A stretch of 28,589 nt of DNA from PGYU01 sp964637845 (GCA_964637845.1 CAZWXI010000030.1:1-28589), one strand, 5' to 3'. Counted from the first letter of the stretch, positions 16,620-25,870 are shown. Numbers and translations are program-made. Notes: generated by a model not told the origin, from the sequence alone.

Positions 16620-16915
16620 TTACATAAGTCCCACGCAAAGATTATCAAAGTACATATTAGTACCTTTGCCACTGATAAAGTTAGAAAAGAAGGAATTCAG
16701 ACCGGTTGCTATCTGATTCTAAGTCCATATCATCTATGCAGCATTAGCGAAGGTAACATACTCAAATCAAAATCCGGTTCGGCAATCAAGAGATGAAATC
16801 CATACCTTGGAATATCTGCGATATTCCCGACATAAATTTGAACTCGAGAATTTATCTGCTTGTTGTGGAAATCAATCATATTTGCAGTTGAAAAGGTAAT
16901 TTTAGTTTGATGAGT
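16620..16915 (-). pseudogene. Possible decayed gene between CoA-transferase and mraZ
   Basis: The 551-base gap 16536..17086 has no intact gene. On the minus strand two short open stretches lie in different frames: 16879..16730 (49 residues, beginning MIDFHNKQINSRVQIYVG) and 16718..16620 (32 residues, NQIATGLNSFF then GTNMYFDNLCVG). The latter looks like the closing strand of a jelly-roll or carbohydrate-binding module (compare YxDNxxVG endings). Together they could be the remains of one frameshifted secreted-protein gene. The resemblance is faint and chance open frames of this size are common, so this is a weak call. Nothing else is recognised in the gap before the terminator at 16944. Confidence 0.25.
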
Positions 16916-16943
16916 TACTATTTAATCCAAAAATTTTAATAAG

Positions 16944-16968
16944 TCGCTTGAAAAAGCGATTTTTTTTT
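16944..16968 (+). terminator. Intrinsic terminator upstream of mraZ
   Basis: TCGCTT (16944-16949) pairs with AAGCGA (16954-16959) around a GAAA tetraloop, followed by nine Ts (16960-16968). It faces the plus direction and shields the mraZ promoter, 21 bases further on, from upstream transcription. The nearest plus-strand gene ends 408 bases before it, so it either ends a very long 3' tail of the CoA-transferase transcript or serves an unrecognised small transcript. Confidence 0.75.
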
Positions 16969-16988
16969 GCATATTCTGAAAAAAAATT

Positions 16989-17019
16989 TTTGTCGATTCA
17001 AATATTTTTAATAATTTCG
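16989..17019 (+). promoter_or_regulatory. mraZ promoter, Bacteroidota type
   Basis: TTTG at 16989-16992, a 19-bp spacer and TAATTTCG at 17012-17019 match TTTG-N19-TAnnTTTG with one change. The expected start of transcription is near 17026, giving a leader of about 60 nt that contains the MraZ boxes. Confidence 0.65.
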
Positions 17020-17028
17020 TGTGTTAAA

Positions 17029-17048
17029 GTGGGAGAAAGTGGGAAAAA
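17029..17048 (+). promoter_or_regulatory. MraZ-box operator (two 10-bp direct repeats)
   Basis: GTGGGAGAAA (17029-17038) and GTGGGAAAAA (17039-17048) are direct repeats spaced by exactly one helical turn. MraZ is known to bind GTGGG-type repeats in its own promoter region and to repress the cluster. Their place at the start of transcription fits repression. Confidence 0.7.
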
Positions 17049-17086
17049 TTCCCTAAAATTATTGAATTCTTGCATCGGAGTGGTAA

Positions 17087-17530
17087 ATGGCATTTTTTAA
17101 AGGACAGGAGTTGCACTCTATTGACAATAAAGGTAGAGTGAATATACCGGTCAAGATGCGTCGGAGCATCTCGCCTGATGCCAATGATACATTTACCGTA
17201 ACTCGCGGACAAGACCTGTGCATCGTAGCATATCCATTAGATGAATGGAAAAACTACGAACAGGTGTTCGAGGAGTTGAATCAATACGATGCGAAAAACA
17301 GATTTTTCTTACGTAAATTATTGATGTGGTCTGAAGAAGTTGCTCTTGATGCCCAGCAAAGGATAACTATACCGAAGAAATTGTTGGATTTTGCTGAAAT
17401 TGACAGCAAAGTAATGATTGTTGGGATGGTGGACCACATTGAATTTTGGAATCCGGAAAAATTTGAAGAATACTTGAACAATCACGACGAAAGTTACGAA
17501 GAAGTAGCGGCGAAAGTGATGGTTAAATAA
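17087..17530 (+). CDS. mraZ: Transcriptional regulator MraZ
   Basis: A 147-residue AbrB-fold regulator that usually opens the division and cell-wall (dcw) cluster and represses it. Both halves carry the diagnostic DxxxR motif: DNKGRVNIP near residue 14 and DAQQRITIP near residue 88. The start ATG is preceded by CGGAG about seven bases upstream. rsmH follows after one base, so the two are co-transcribed. MraZ boxes upstream suggest it controls itself. Confidence 0.96.
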   Translation: MAFFKGQELHSIDNKGRVNIPVKMRRSISPDANDTFTVTRGQDLCIVAYPLDEWKNYEQVFEELNQYDAKNRFFLRKLLMWSEEVALDAQQRITIPKKLLDFAEIDSKVMIVGMVDHIEFWNPEKFEEYLNNHDESYEEVAAKVMVK

Positions 17531-17531
17531 A

Positions 17532-18503
17532 ATGAGCAAAAAAAGAGTTAAAACTCGTAGAAGAAGTCCAGAAAGAAGTCAGCAAAAGGATTACGATTAC
17601 CATCTACCGGTTTTGCTTGATGTAAGTGTTGATAATTTAGTAAAAGATACAAATGGTGTTTATATAGATGGCACATTAGGTGGCGGCGGGCATGCAGAAG
17701 CAATCTTATCAAAGTTAGATTTCGGGGGGAATCTTTTAGCTTTCGATAAAGATAAAAATGCAGTCGAACACTGCGAGAGGAAGTTAAAGCATTTTGTTCA
17801 AGAAAATGCCGCTCCTAAACTGACTATCTATAATGAATGCTATAGTAAAATCTGCGAAAAAGCAGCAGAATGGGGGAAGCTCAGTGGTATATTGCTTGAT
17901 TTAGGCGTTTCCTCGAAGCAACTTGACACCGAATCCGCCGGGTTTAGCTATAGGCTCGATGCCCCACTCGATATGAGATTCGGTAACAGAGGCACAACTG
18001 CCGCCGAACTACTGAAAAGAGCTGACATCGCAGATTTGACACGAGTTCTTCGTTTATATGGCGAGGAACCGAATTCAGCTCGAATTGCGCGGCGTATCGT
18101 CGAAATGCGTCGCGTAATTCACCTGAATACTACTTTTGCTTTGCGGGATTTAATAACTTCCATAACCCCGCCTCCACTCCATTTCAAGACTCTATCGCGA
18201 GTATTTCAAGCATTGAGAATAGCTGTCAATGATGAATTAGGCATTTTGGAACGGACGCTAAATTGCATAATCGAGCATATAAAGCCCGGCGGCAGGATAG
18301 TTATTATTTCTTATCATTCATTGGAAGATAGAATCGTTAAGAACTTCATGAAAGAATTTTCTTGTAAAGAACAACTACGTCTTAAAATAATAAGTCCAAA
18401 ACCGATTACGGCATCCGAAGATGAAATATCCGGAAATCCTCGCGCTCGAAGTGCAAAACTCAGAATTGCCGAAGTGTTGGATATTAATTACGCAAAACGC
18501 TAA
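17532..18503 (+). CDS. rsmH: 16S rRNA (cytosine1402-N4)-methyltransferase
   Basis: A 323-residue class I SAM-dependent enzyme that methylates N4 of C1402 in 16S rRNA at the P-site. Motif I is YIDGTLGGGGHAEAIL; ILLDLGVSSKQLD and FSYRLDAPLDMRF are the family's substrate-side motifs, and VIISYHSLEDRIVK lies near the end. An Arg/Lys-rich N-terminus (KKRVKTRRRSPERSQQK) is an extra feature of about 20 residues. It is followed not by ftsL and ftsI, as is usual, but by a convergent gene whose end overlaps its own by 20 bases. Confidence 0.96.
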   Translation: MSKKRVKTRRRSPERSQQKDYDYHLPVLLDVSVDNLVKDTNGVYIDGTLGGGGHAEAILSKLDFGGNLLAFDKDKNAVEHCERKLKHFVQENAAPKLTIYNECYSKICEKAAEWGKLSGILLDLGVSSKQLDTESAGFSYRLDAPLDMRFGNRGTTAAELLKRADIADLTRVLRLYGEEPNSARIARRIVEMRRVIHLNTTFALRDLITSITPPPLHFKTLSRVFQALRIAVNDELGILERTLNCIIEHIKPGGRIVIISYHSLEDRIVKNFMKEFSCKEQLRLKIISPKPITASEDEISGNPRARSAKLRIAEVLDINYAKR

Positions 18504-20409
18504 ATTTCCTCATTGCATAGCCCCTTTTACCCGTCAAAGAAATCATATATTGTCCTTGTGGAAGTTGCTTCAAATCTAAATCAAAATTATGCTCTCCTGT
18601 TTCAAGAAAACCGTAGTCGCCCGTTAGGATTAGTTTTCCGTTTATGTCATGCAAAGCAAAAGTTACGTGGTCGTCTTTATTGACTTGAATTTTAATATTG
18701 AGTATATTGCTGGCGGGGTTGGGGTATAAATTTGTAACGAAAATATTAGAATATATGCTAACTATTTCATCAGGTAAACTCGTTTGTGATAAATTCTCGG
18801 TGTCAATTTTTGCCATGTATATATTGATATTGCCGTCATTAGTTCTGCCGTCAGCCCATACAGGGAAAGCATATTTGCCGTCCGAGACAATCGCATTGTA
18901 TTCTCCGATTCCAAAATCATTGTTCCTTTGCCCTATTCGAGCAAAGTTCATCGGGCCGGATGTCAATTGAAGTTCGGTAAAAGTTTCCCCCATATCCTTA
19001 GAAACTGCCAAATAGTAGTGCGTGGATGCCGATGTAGGTTCATGGCGTCTATCGTAGTATGAAATCAGCAATGTACCGTCAGAGCTTACATTGATTGATG
19101 AATAAAAGGCATGAATTTTGCGACCGCTCGGATGTATATTGACTATTTTGGGAGTAGTCCAAGAATTGCCTCCATCGGTAGACTTAGATAAATAAACATC
19201 CATTCCCCTATTTGCGTTACTGTTTATTCCATTAGCAGTCCAAGTGAGATACAATGTGTTTTCTCCCTCGCCCCTGCTTTTATCTATTGCAAGGTAGGGA
19301 CAAGGATAAAGACGCGAGTTGTCTATGCCCGTCACGCTTTCTTGCTCTCCAAATTGTTGAACTGTACCTCGTGCATTTGTAATTAGCCTTGGTGTAGTAA
19401 ATGTCTCACCTCCGTCAGATGAAGAAGCGTAGTACAATCCAAGAGAATTGGATGTCTTAGCTCCCGTAAATGTAACATGCAAAACGCCGTTGTTGTCCAC
19501 ATCCAAAGCGCCGAATTGGATAAACACGAAAGATTGACCGCGAGTAACGTTCGTTCCCGTTTTATTGAAGTATTTCTCGCTTGTCGGTTTTGTGAATACC
19601 ATTAAATGAGTACCTATATCAGGGGAAGAAAAGTCCATATTTAATTGCAGAGCACTCATATAAACATTGCCGAAATATTTAGAGTCGGGAGCTAAATCCG
19701 AAGCCATCCACTGTTTATCGAGCATAAATGAAATGCCCGAACCCTGACTGTATCTTGATTTTTGTATTTTCCCGACATATTGTGTGTTTTCAAACTCAAA
19801 ATTAGCGCCGCCATCTTTGGAAATTGCATAATGCATTACAGCATACATGGAATCAGGTATGATTTGCGTGGGATTTTCCGGTTGAGTGATGTAAGAAACC
19901 ACCAAATTTATCCATGACAGATAGAGCGTACCCTCAGCATCAAAAATCAATACAGGGTCACCGCCACCCGCTAACATTATGTTTTGGAAATTGGGTCTTG
20001 TTATAAAGTTACTCTTTTGCCACGTATTACCCTGGTCGTTTGTATAATAAATCGGGCATGTTATGGCTGACAAGGGATTGGACGTATTTTGGTTGATAGG
20101 AGATACTACTATATTGTTGGGATTTGTAGGATTGATTGCGGCATGGACTTCTGATTCGACTATATTGGAAAAACTAACAATCCGTTCGCTGCTTTCACTC
20201 TGTAATGTTGGTGGAGTAGCAATCTCCGAGACTTTATACTTTTCGGGATTATTAATTCGGTCAATTAATTCTTCGGCTCTGTAACGGAATTTTTCTTTTT
20301 TCCAGAATTCGAGTATTCCCTTTTCGTATTCGCTTAATTGATACTCCTGAGTAAAAGATATTGAAATCGAAAAAATGATGATTAATGCTGAAAGAATGAA
20401 AGTTTTCAT
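18484..20409 (-). CDS. Secreted sialidase-like (Asp-box) protein, T9SS tail
   Basis: A 641-residue exported protein. Residues 1-20 are a signal peptide (MKTFILSALIIIFSISISFT). From about residue 75 to 545 a beta-propeller is marked by five Asp-boxes: TNDQGNTW (123-130), SKDGGANF, SSDGGETF, STDGGNSW and SKDMGETF. This is the architecture of BNR/sialidase-fold glycoside hydrolases, but I could not identify the Arg triad or the Tyr/Glu pair of true sialidases, so enzymatic activity remains open. The last 85 or so residues are a T9SS sorting domain (LYPNPASNILNIKI to LPQGQYMISLTG). It converges on rsmH, overlapping its end by 20 bases. Confidence 0.85.
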   Translation of the reverse strand: MKTFILSALIIIFSISISFTQEYQLSEYEKGILEFWKKEKFRYRAEELIDRINNPEKYKVSEIATPPTLQSESSERIVSFSNIVESEVHAAINPTNPNNIVVSPINQNTSNPLSAITCPIYYTNDQGNTWQKSNFITRPNFQNIMLAGGGDPVLIFDAEGTLYLSWINLVVSYITQPENPTQIIPDSMYAVMHYAISKDGGANFEFENTQYVGKIQKSRYSQGSGISFMLDKQWMASDLAPDSKYFGNVYMSALQLNMDFSSPDIGTHLMVFTKPTSEKYFNKTGTNVTRGQSFVFIQFGALDVDNNGVLHVTFTGAKTSNSLGLYYASSSDGGETFTTPRLITNARGTVQQFGEQESVTGIDNSRLYPCPYLAIDKSRGEGENTLYLTWTANGINSNANRGMDVYLSKSTDGGNSWTTPKIVNIHPSGRKIHAFYSSINVSSDGTLLISYYDRRHEPTSASTHYYLAVSKDMGETFTELQLTSGPMNFARIGQRNNDFGIGEYNAIVSDGKYAFPVWADGRTNDGNINIYMAKIDTENLSQTSLPDEIVSIYSNIFVTNLYPNPASNILNIKIQVNKDDHVTFALHDINGKLILTGDYGFLETGEHNFDLDLKQLPQGQYMISLTGKRGYAMRKFSVLRN

Positions 20410-20442
20410 GTTTTTACCTATGAACTGTGTTTTTGTTATTTA

Positions 20443-20476
20443 CAAAATTATATAATTTTTTTTATTTCACTACAAA
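20443..20476 (-). promoter_or_regulatory. Candidate promoter of the sialidase-like gene
   Basis: On the minus strand TAATTTTG (20450-20443) matches TAnnTTTG exactly and lies 33 bases before the start codon. A TTTG (20476-20473) is upstream at a 22-bp spacing, slightly longer than the usual 19. The gap 20410..20536 also has to hold the lon promoter, which I could not place. Confidence 0.4.
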
Positions 20477-20536
20477 AACAATAATATGATAATCATCATG
20501 TTATAATATTTTGAAATTAAAAAGACGAAATTGACA

Positions 20537-23068
20537 ATGAAAGTAAAAACAAAATCAAAAAAAAGTGAATTCAAACCTGAACCTTACGCGGAAATAAATT
20601 CGAGTGAGGAAGTTTTCAAGTCAATCCCTTCGAAACTTCCGATTATTCCTTTGCGAGATGTCGTAATATTTCCAAATATGATATTCCCGTTGCTGATTGG
20701 CAGAGATTCAACATTAAAAGCAGTATCGCAGTCACTTGATTCGGATAAATACATATTTCTTGTGGCACAAAAAAGACCCGATACAGATGAACCCGCGCAC
20801 GATGAAATATATAGTTATGGTACAATCGCTAGAATTATTCAAGTATTGAGGTTACCGAATAATGTTTTGAAAGTACTTGTCGAAGGTATAGAGCAAGGCA
20901 AAATCAAAAAGTTCATCAAAAAAAAGGACTATCTCTTTGCTGAAATAGGCTCCGCTGAACCTCTTTTACCTTCTAATCTGAAAGAATTTGAAGCATTATT
21001 AAGACGTGCAACGGATTTATTTACCGAATATATTAAAATGGAGCCGACACTCCCCGGCGATTTAATAACGGCATTCAATAATATCTTCAACCCCAAAAAT
21101 AAACTATTTTTTGGTGCCGCCAACATTAAAGCCAAAGTCGAAAAAAAGCAAAGATTGCTCGAACTAGCGAGTCTTCATGAGCAATATTTCGAGTTTATCT
21201 CAATTGTTGTTAGCGAAATGGAAATGCTGAAACTCGAAGCAGATATTTCATACAAAATCAGTGACTCAATCCACAAAAATCAAAAAAGATTCTTCATACA
21301 GGAGCAAATCCGCGCTCTGCAAAATGAGCTTGGAGAGGAAGATGATTCAAGCCCTGAGCTTGTTCAACTGCGTGAAGAAATCGAAAAAGTAGCTTTACCC
21401 GAGCATGTCAAAACAAAGGCCGATGAGGAGCTAAAGCGTCTTGAGAGGATTCCCTCAATGTCACCTGAATTTTCCGTTCATCGCAATTATTTGGAATTAT
21501 TAACTCAAATCCCTTGGTCAAGTAGGACAGAAGACAATTTGGACATAAACCACGTAAAAAAAATTTTAGATGAAGATCATTACGCTCTCGAGAAGCCCAA
21601 AGATAGAATTCAAGAATTTATCGCTATTTTGAATTTGGCAGGCAACGTAAGACGACAAATACTTTGCTTTGTGGGACCTCCTGGGGTAGGGAAAACTTCA
21701 TTGGCTAAATCAATCGCTCGAGCTTTGGGCAGGAAATTTGTCCGATTCTCGCTCGGAGGCGTACGTGATGAAGCTGAAATACGTGGTCACAGGCGAACTT
21801 ACATCGGAGCGATGCCCGGAAAGATTATACAATCTATGAAAAGAGCAGGAACCGTAAATCCGGTGATTTTATTAGATGAAATTGACAAAATGTCAATGGA
21901 TTTTCGCGGCGACCCGTCTTCGGCTTTGCTTGAAGTATTAGACCCCGAGCAAAACATAGCATTCAACGACCATTACCTCGAAGTTGATTATGATTTATCG
22001 AATGTGATGTTTATCACAACGGCCAATGTCCGCTACGATATCCCTTTACCCTTGCTGGATAGGATGGAGATAATCGAGTTAAACAGCTATTTAGAGCATG
22101 AGAAACTACAAATTGCCAAAAGACACATCATACCGAAAATCTCGGATGAGTACGGAATGTCGAAATTAGGCATTCAGTTTGAAGACAGTGCCGTAAACAA
22201 GGTTATCAGAGAATATACACGTGAAGCCGGAGTAAGAAATCTTGAGCGAGAACTGACTTCAATACTTCGTAAATTAGCTAAAGAACTTGTAAATGATTAC
22301 CTGAGTTCAGCACAATCAACAAAGCAGCAAAATACCGCAACAAAGAATATTTCTATTTTGGGAAATGATAAGGGATTTACTTCATTTATAAAACGAAAAA
22401 AAATCAAAATAGATAATTCGATAATTGAAAAATATCTAAAAGCACCGAAATTCAAAGACACCAGAAAAGAACTCAACGATAAAATCGGAGTTGTAACGGG
22501 ATTGGCTTGGACAAGTGTAGGGGGGGACCTTATGCCTCTCGAAGCTACTTCGATGCCATCAAATGGAGAAAAACTAACGTTAACGGGACAATTAGGAAAC
22601 GTAATGAAGGAGTCTGCTACCGCGGCATTGTCATTTATTCGTTCAAACCATTCGGATTTGGGATTAACAGAGAATTTCAACAAAGATAAAGAAATACATA
22701 TTCATATACCCGAAGGTGCAATTCCCAAAGATGGACCATCGGCGGGTATTACGATGGCAATAGCTATGCTTTCCGTCTTTACCAATAAACCCGTAAAGGG
22801 CAATCTTGCGATGACGGGAGAAATTACGCTAAGAGGAAATATCCTTCCTATTGGCGGACTCAAAGAGAAGCTTTTAGCGGCAAAACGCAATGGCTATACG
22901 ACGGTGATTGTACCCTTCGAAAACAAAGCCGATGTATTGGATATCGAAAAAGAAATAACCGACGAACTTGAAATTATATACGCAAAACATATAAATGACA
23001 TCTTACCGAATGTATTTGTGCAGAAGAAAGATTTGGTTATCAAATCGCCTAAAACTAATAATAAATGA
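20537..23068 (+). CDS. lon: ATP-dependent protease Lon
   Basis: A cytoplasmic AAA+ serine protease (about 843 residues) that degrades misfolded and selected regulatory proteins. The N-terminal substrate domain opens with LPIIPLRDVVIFPNMIFPLL; Walker A GPPGVGKT is at about residue 380 and Walker B VILLDEID follows; the proteolytic domain has the catalytic Ser in GPSAG (residue 735) and the catalytic Lys in GGLKEKL (residue 778), spaced 43 residues apart as in E. coli. ATG 20537 is preferred to a TTG two codons upstream. A Lys- and Ser-rich insert of about 30 residues (near 595-630, QSTKQQNTATK) separates the AAA+ and protease parts. Confidence 0.97.
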   Translation: MKVKTKSKKSEFKPEPYAEINSSEEVFKSIPSKLPIIPLRDVVIFPNMIFPLLIGRDSTLKAVSQSLDSDKYIFLVAQKRPDTDEPAHDEIYSYGTIARIIQVLRLPNNVLKVLVEGIEQGKIKKFIKKKDYLFAEIGSAEPLLPSNLKEFEALLRRATDLFTEYIKMEPTLPGDLITAFNNIFNPKNKLFFGAANIKAKVEKKQRLLELASLHEQYFEFISIVVSEMEMLKLEADISYKISDSIHKNQKRFFIQEQIRALQNELGEEDDSSPELVQLREEIEKVALPEHVKTKADEELKRLERIPSMSPEFSVHRNYLELLTQIPWSSRTEDNLDINHVKKILDEDHYALEKPKDRIQEFIAILNLAGNVRRQILCFVGPPGVGKTSLAKSIARALGRKFVRFSLGGVRDEAEIRGHRRTYIGAMPGKIIQSMKRAGTVNPVILLDEIDKMSMDFRGDPSSALLEVLDPEQNIAFNDHYLEVDYDLSNVMFITTANVRYDIPLPLLDRMEIIELNSYLEHEKLQIAKRHIIPKISDEYGMSKLGIQFEDSAVNKVIREYTREAGVRNLERELTSILRKLAKELVNDYLSSAQSTKQQNTATKNISILGNDKGFTSFIKRKKIKIDNSIIEKYLKAPKFKDTRKELNDKIGVVTGLAWTSVGGDLMPLEATSMPSNGEKLTLTGQLGNVMKESATAALSFIRSNHSDLGLTENFNKDKEIHIHIPEGAIPKDGPSAGITMAIAMLSVFTNKPVKGNLAMTGEITLRGNILPIGGLKEKLLAAKRNGYTTVIVPFENKADVLDIEKEITDELEIIYAKHINDILPNVFVQKKDLVIKSPKTNNK

Positions 23069-23137
23069 ATATTGTCACATAGTTCAATGGCATGATAATT
23101 GTTTCGTTAGATGTAATAATAAACAAATTGATGACTT

Positions 23138-24085
23138 ATGATAAATAGAGCAGAATACACAATCATCGGAATAGATGGAGGCGGAACTAAAACAAGAGGC
23201 ATATTATATAGAGAAGGAAAAGAAACAGTTGACATGGTATCCGGCACCACGCGTATAGGGGCAGTTGGTGTCGGTGAATCATGCGAAAGAACATTGAACG
23301 TTATTATTGAATTATGCAAAAAAGCCGATATCGAGACGTCTGAAGTTGATGCTATAGTAGTCGGACTTGCAGGCGTTTGGCTTGAAGAAGAGAAAAAACG
23401 CTCTCAATCTCTCATTCGTACACTTGCGAGAGGTCAAGGGATAACTCTCAGCGATATCCTCGTAACAAGCGATGCTGAGATTGCTCTTAATGGGGCTTTC
23501 GACGGCAAAGACGGAATTATGATAATTGTCGGTACAGGCTCAATTGCTCTTGGGAGAAAAAAAGACAAGATATTTAGATGCGGCGGATGGGGCATCGAGC
23601 TTGACGACGAAGGCAGTGGAGCATGGATAGGACGCGAAGGGCTAACTGCTGTCGTAAGAGCTCTCGACGGTAGAGGGCAAGAAACGAAATTGACAAGTGT
23701 CGTTGCCGATATGTTCCCGACGGTTGATATTCATGAACCCCGAACGATTGTCAAGGCATATGCTGAACGAGCTTTCGAGTATCAAATGCTCACACCGAGC
23801 ATTATGAAATGTGCAGAAGAAAGCGATGCGGTTTGTATGGAGATAATCGAGCGAGCCGCCAAGCACTTATACGAATTGCCGAATGCATTGTACAAAAATT
23901 TCAACGCAAAAACTGAAGTTGCTATGATGGGGGGAATTATTGATGCCGATACAATTTTAAAGAAAAAAATTGAGAAATTGATTTTCGATGATAAAAACTT
24001 TAAACTTGTTTCCCCAAAGGGAACAGCGTTGAAAGGTGCCGTTGAAATCGGTTTCAGAATGATTACCAACGATATTGAAAACTAA
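23138..24085 (+). CDS. BadF/BcrA-type ATPase, N-acetylglucosamine kinase-like
   Basis: A 315-residue member of the ASKHA (sugar kinase/Hsp70/actin) superfamily, in the BadF/BadG/BcrA/BcrD group that includes eukaryotic-type N-acetylglucosamine kinase. The phosphate-1 loop is IIGIDGGGTKTRGIL, phosphate-2 is MIIVGTGSIALGR, and CGGWGIELDDEGSGAWIG is the typical substrate-side stretch. The lack of cysteine clusters for an iron-sulphur centre argues against a benzoyl-CoA reductase activator and for a sugar kinase, probably phosphorylating an amino sugar from cell-wall turnover. It follows lon after 69 bases, and the next gene begins 12 bases after its stop, so it probably shares a transcript with 24098..25841. 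Confidence 0.85.
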   Translation: MINRAEYTIIGIDGGGTKTRGILYREGKETVDMVSGTTRIGAVGVGESCERTLNVIIELCKKADIETSEVDAIVVGLAGVWLEEEKKRSQSLIRTLARGQGITLSDILVTSDAEIALNGAFDGKDGIMIIVGTGSIALGRKKDKIFRCGGWGIELDDEGSGAWIGREGLTAVVRALDGRGQETKLTSVVADMFPTVDIHEPRTIVKAYAERAFEYQMLTPSIMKCAEESDAVCMEIIERAAKHLYELPNALYKNFNAKTEVAMMGGIIDADTILKKKIEKLIFDDKNFKLVSPKGTALKGAVEIGFRMITNDIEN

Positions 24086-24097
24086 TTATAGATTAAT

Positions 24098-25270
24098 TTG
24101 CTGTTCGACGAAAATAGTTTCGAGATAACAAGTAAAACCTTGGCAGGGTTTGAAAATCTTTTAGCCGAAGATATTGTTTCTATCGGCGGTACTGATATTG
24201 TTGTTTTAAATAGAGCCGTTTCCTTTCGAGGTAATTTGGAAATTCTTTACAAAGCAAATTTGCAGATTGCCACTGCATTAAAATTCCTCATCCCTATAAA
24301 AAGATTCCATTGTAAAGATGATAAAACACTTTATGAGCAAAGTATTCAAATTGAATGGGAGAAATTCATTACGCCCGATATGACAATTGCTGTCGACTCG
24401 ACAGTTAATTCGGACTTTTTCAATCATGCAAATTATGTAGCACTGAAAGTCAAAGATGCCATCGTTGATAGAATGAGACTACATTTCGGAAGGCGCTCGG
24501 ACGTTGATTCGATAAATCCCTCTGTTAGAATTAATGTTTATATATCAGGGGACGAGTGCATAATTTCTCTGGATAGCTCAGGCGATTCTTTGCACAAGCG
24601 AGGATACCGTATTTCTCAAACAGATGCACCATTGAATGAGGTACTGGCGGCGGGATTAGTTCGCCTCAGCGGGTGGACCGGCAATGATATTTTGTACGAC
24701 CCTATGTGTGGTTCGGGTACAATAGCAACTGAAGCATACTTATTAGCATCGAATACACCACCGGGTTACTTCCGTAGTTTCGGATTTATGAAGTGGAAAA
24801 ATTATGACCCAAAAATGTGGGGGCGAGTGAAAGGAAATGCCAAAAAACGAATTAAATCCATTGAAACAGAGATTCATGCCTCTGATATTTCAGAAACAGC
24901 AGTAGATATAACTTTGAAAAATCTTTCATCTATTGGAATACAAAACAAAATTAAACTAAAAAGAGCAGACTTTTTATCACTCAGACCGTACTATTTTCGC
25001 GGTATAACTATCATAATGAATCCCCCCTACGGTGAGCGTTTGGATGATGATGACGACGTATTATTTTTCTATAAGCAGATCGGCAATAAATTGAAAGAAG
25101 TTTACAAAAATTCCGAAGCATGGATTTTCAGCGGAAATTTAACAGCTCTAAAACATGTCGGATTGAGACATGAAGTACAACATATTTTGTTTAACGGTCC
25201 GATAGAATGCAGATATCGTAAATACAAAATGTATGAAGGTTCGCTTAAAAGAAAACATTTTGCCTATTAA
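24098..25270 (+). CDS. RlmL-like THUMP-domain rRNA guanine-N2 methyltransferase
   Basis: A 390-residue RNA methyltransferase of the RlmL/YpsC group, expected to methylate a guanine of 23S rRNA at N2. The N-terminal third (KTLAGFENLLAEDI to SVRINVYISGDECIISLD) is the ferredoxin-like/THUMP RNA-binding part, followed by RGYRISQTDAPLNEVLAAGL. The SAM-binding motif is LYDPMCGSGTIATEAYLLA, and catalytic motif IV is IIMNPPYGERL. The start is a TTG: an in-frame TAG lies nine bases upstream (24089) and no ATG is near, so a non-ATG start is required. The E. coli-type second methyltransferase domain (RlmK) is absent. Confidence 0.9.
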   Translation: MLFDENSFEITSKTLAGFENLLAEDIVSIGGTDIVVLNRAVSFRGNLEILYKANLQIATALKFLIPIKRFHCKDDKTLYEQSIQIEWEKFITPDMTIAVDSTVNSDFFNHANYVALKVKDAIVDRMRLHFGRRSDVDSINPSVRINVYISGDECIISLDSSGDSLHKRGYRISQTDAPLNEVLAAGLVRLSGWTGNDILYDPMCGSGTIATEAYLLASNTPPGYFRSFGFMKWKNYDPKMWGRVKGNAKKRIKSIETEIHASDISETAVDITLKNLSSIGIQNKIKLKRADFLSLRPYYFRGITIIMNPPYGERLDDDDDVLFFYKQIGNKLKEVYKNSEAWIFSGNLTALKHVGLRHEVQHILFNGPIECRYRKYKMYEGSLKRKHFAY

Positions 25271-25841
25271 TCTAAACTCGTTTCGTCGATTGCCACTCGA
25301 ATTTTATCTTCGGGACACAGTTACCGTTGCAAAAGAGTTAATCGGTAAATTATTCGTTAAAATAGATGATGATGTAACATATTCAGCTATAATAACCGAA
25401 ACTGAAGCATATTTGGGTAAAGACGACTGGGCAAGTCATTCAGCAGTTGGCTACACACGGCGTAACGCCGCCATGTTTGCAATGGGTGGCACTTTATATG
25501 TTTATCAAATTTACGGCATCCATTATTGCGCCAACGTAGTCACAGAAGCAGCCGGTATCGGAGCCGCTGTACTCCTGAGAGCATTAGAGCCGGTTAGCGG
25601 AATATCAAAAATGAAATTAAACAGGAGAACCACGCGAAATGAAGTCTTATGCGATGGTCCGAGTAAACTCTGTCAGGCATTTCACATTAATAAGAAGGAC
25701 AATCATGCCTCAATGCTCACCGGCAACATATTCATCGCCGAAAATGACAATATATCAAAATTTAAAATTTTAGCCACTCAAAGAATAGGAATTTCTAAAT
25801 CTACTGATTTGCCCTTGCGCTTTTTGATGAAAAAAATATAG
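25233..25841 (+). CDS. 3-methyladenine DNA glycosylase (AAG/MPG family)
   Basis: A 202-residue base-excision repair enzyme that removes alkylated purines from DNA. Family marks: LPLEFYLRDTVTVAKELIGK, the catalytic Glu in IITETEAYLG, DWASHSAVGYTRRNAAMF, YVYQIYGIHYCANVV with the intercalating Tyr, and CDGPSKLCQAF. The ATG at 25233 overlaps the previous gene by 38 bases and gives about 18 residues more than usual; a TTG at 25260 is an alternative. It is the last gene of a plus-strand group and faces the RM remnant. Confidence 0.92.
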   Translation: MKVRLKENILPINLNSFRRLPLEFYLRDTVTVAKELIGKLFVKIDDDVTYSAIITETEAYLGKDDWASHSAVGYTRRNAAMFAMGGTLYVYQIYGIHYCANVVTEAAGIGAAVLLRALEPVSGISKMKLNRRTTRNEVLCDGPSKLCQAFHINKKDNHASMLTGNIFIAENDNISKFKILATQRIGISKSTDLPLRFLMKKI

Positions 25842-25870
25842 TTTGTTCGAAAATAAACGAAACTAATACT

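Noticed and set aside
18484..20409. True sialidase assignment
   Set aside because: Asp-boxes alone do not prove sialidase activity, and I could not identify the catalytic Arg triad and Tyr/Glu pair.
20486..20501. Fur-like box (TGATAATCATCATGT) and perfect ATGATAATCAT palindrome before lon
   Set aside because: Only about 11 of 14 positions fit a Fur box, the area is very AT-rich, and neither neighbour is an iron gene; chance is likely.
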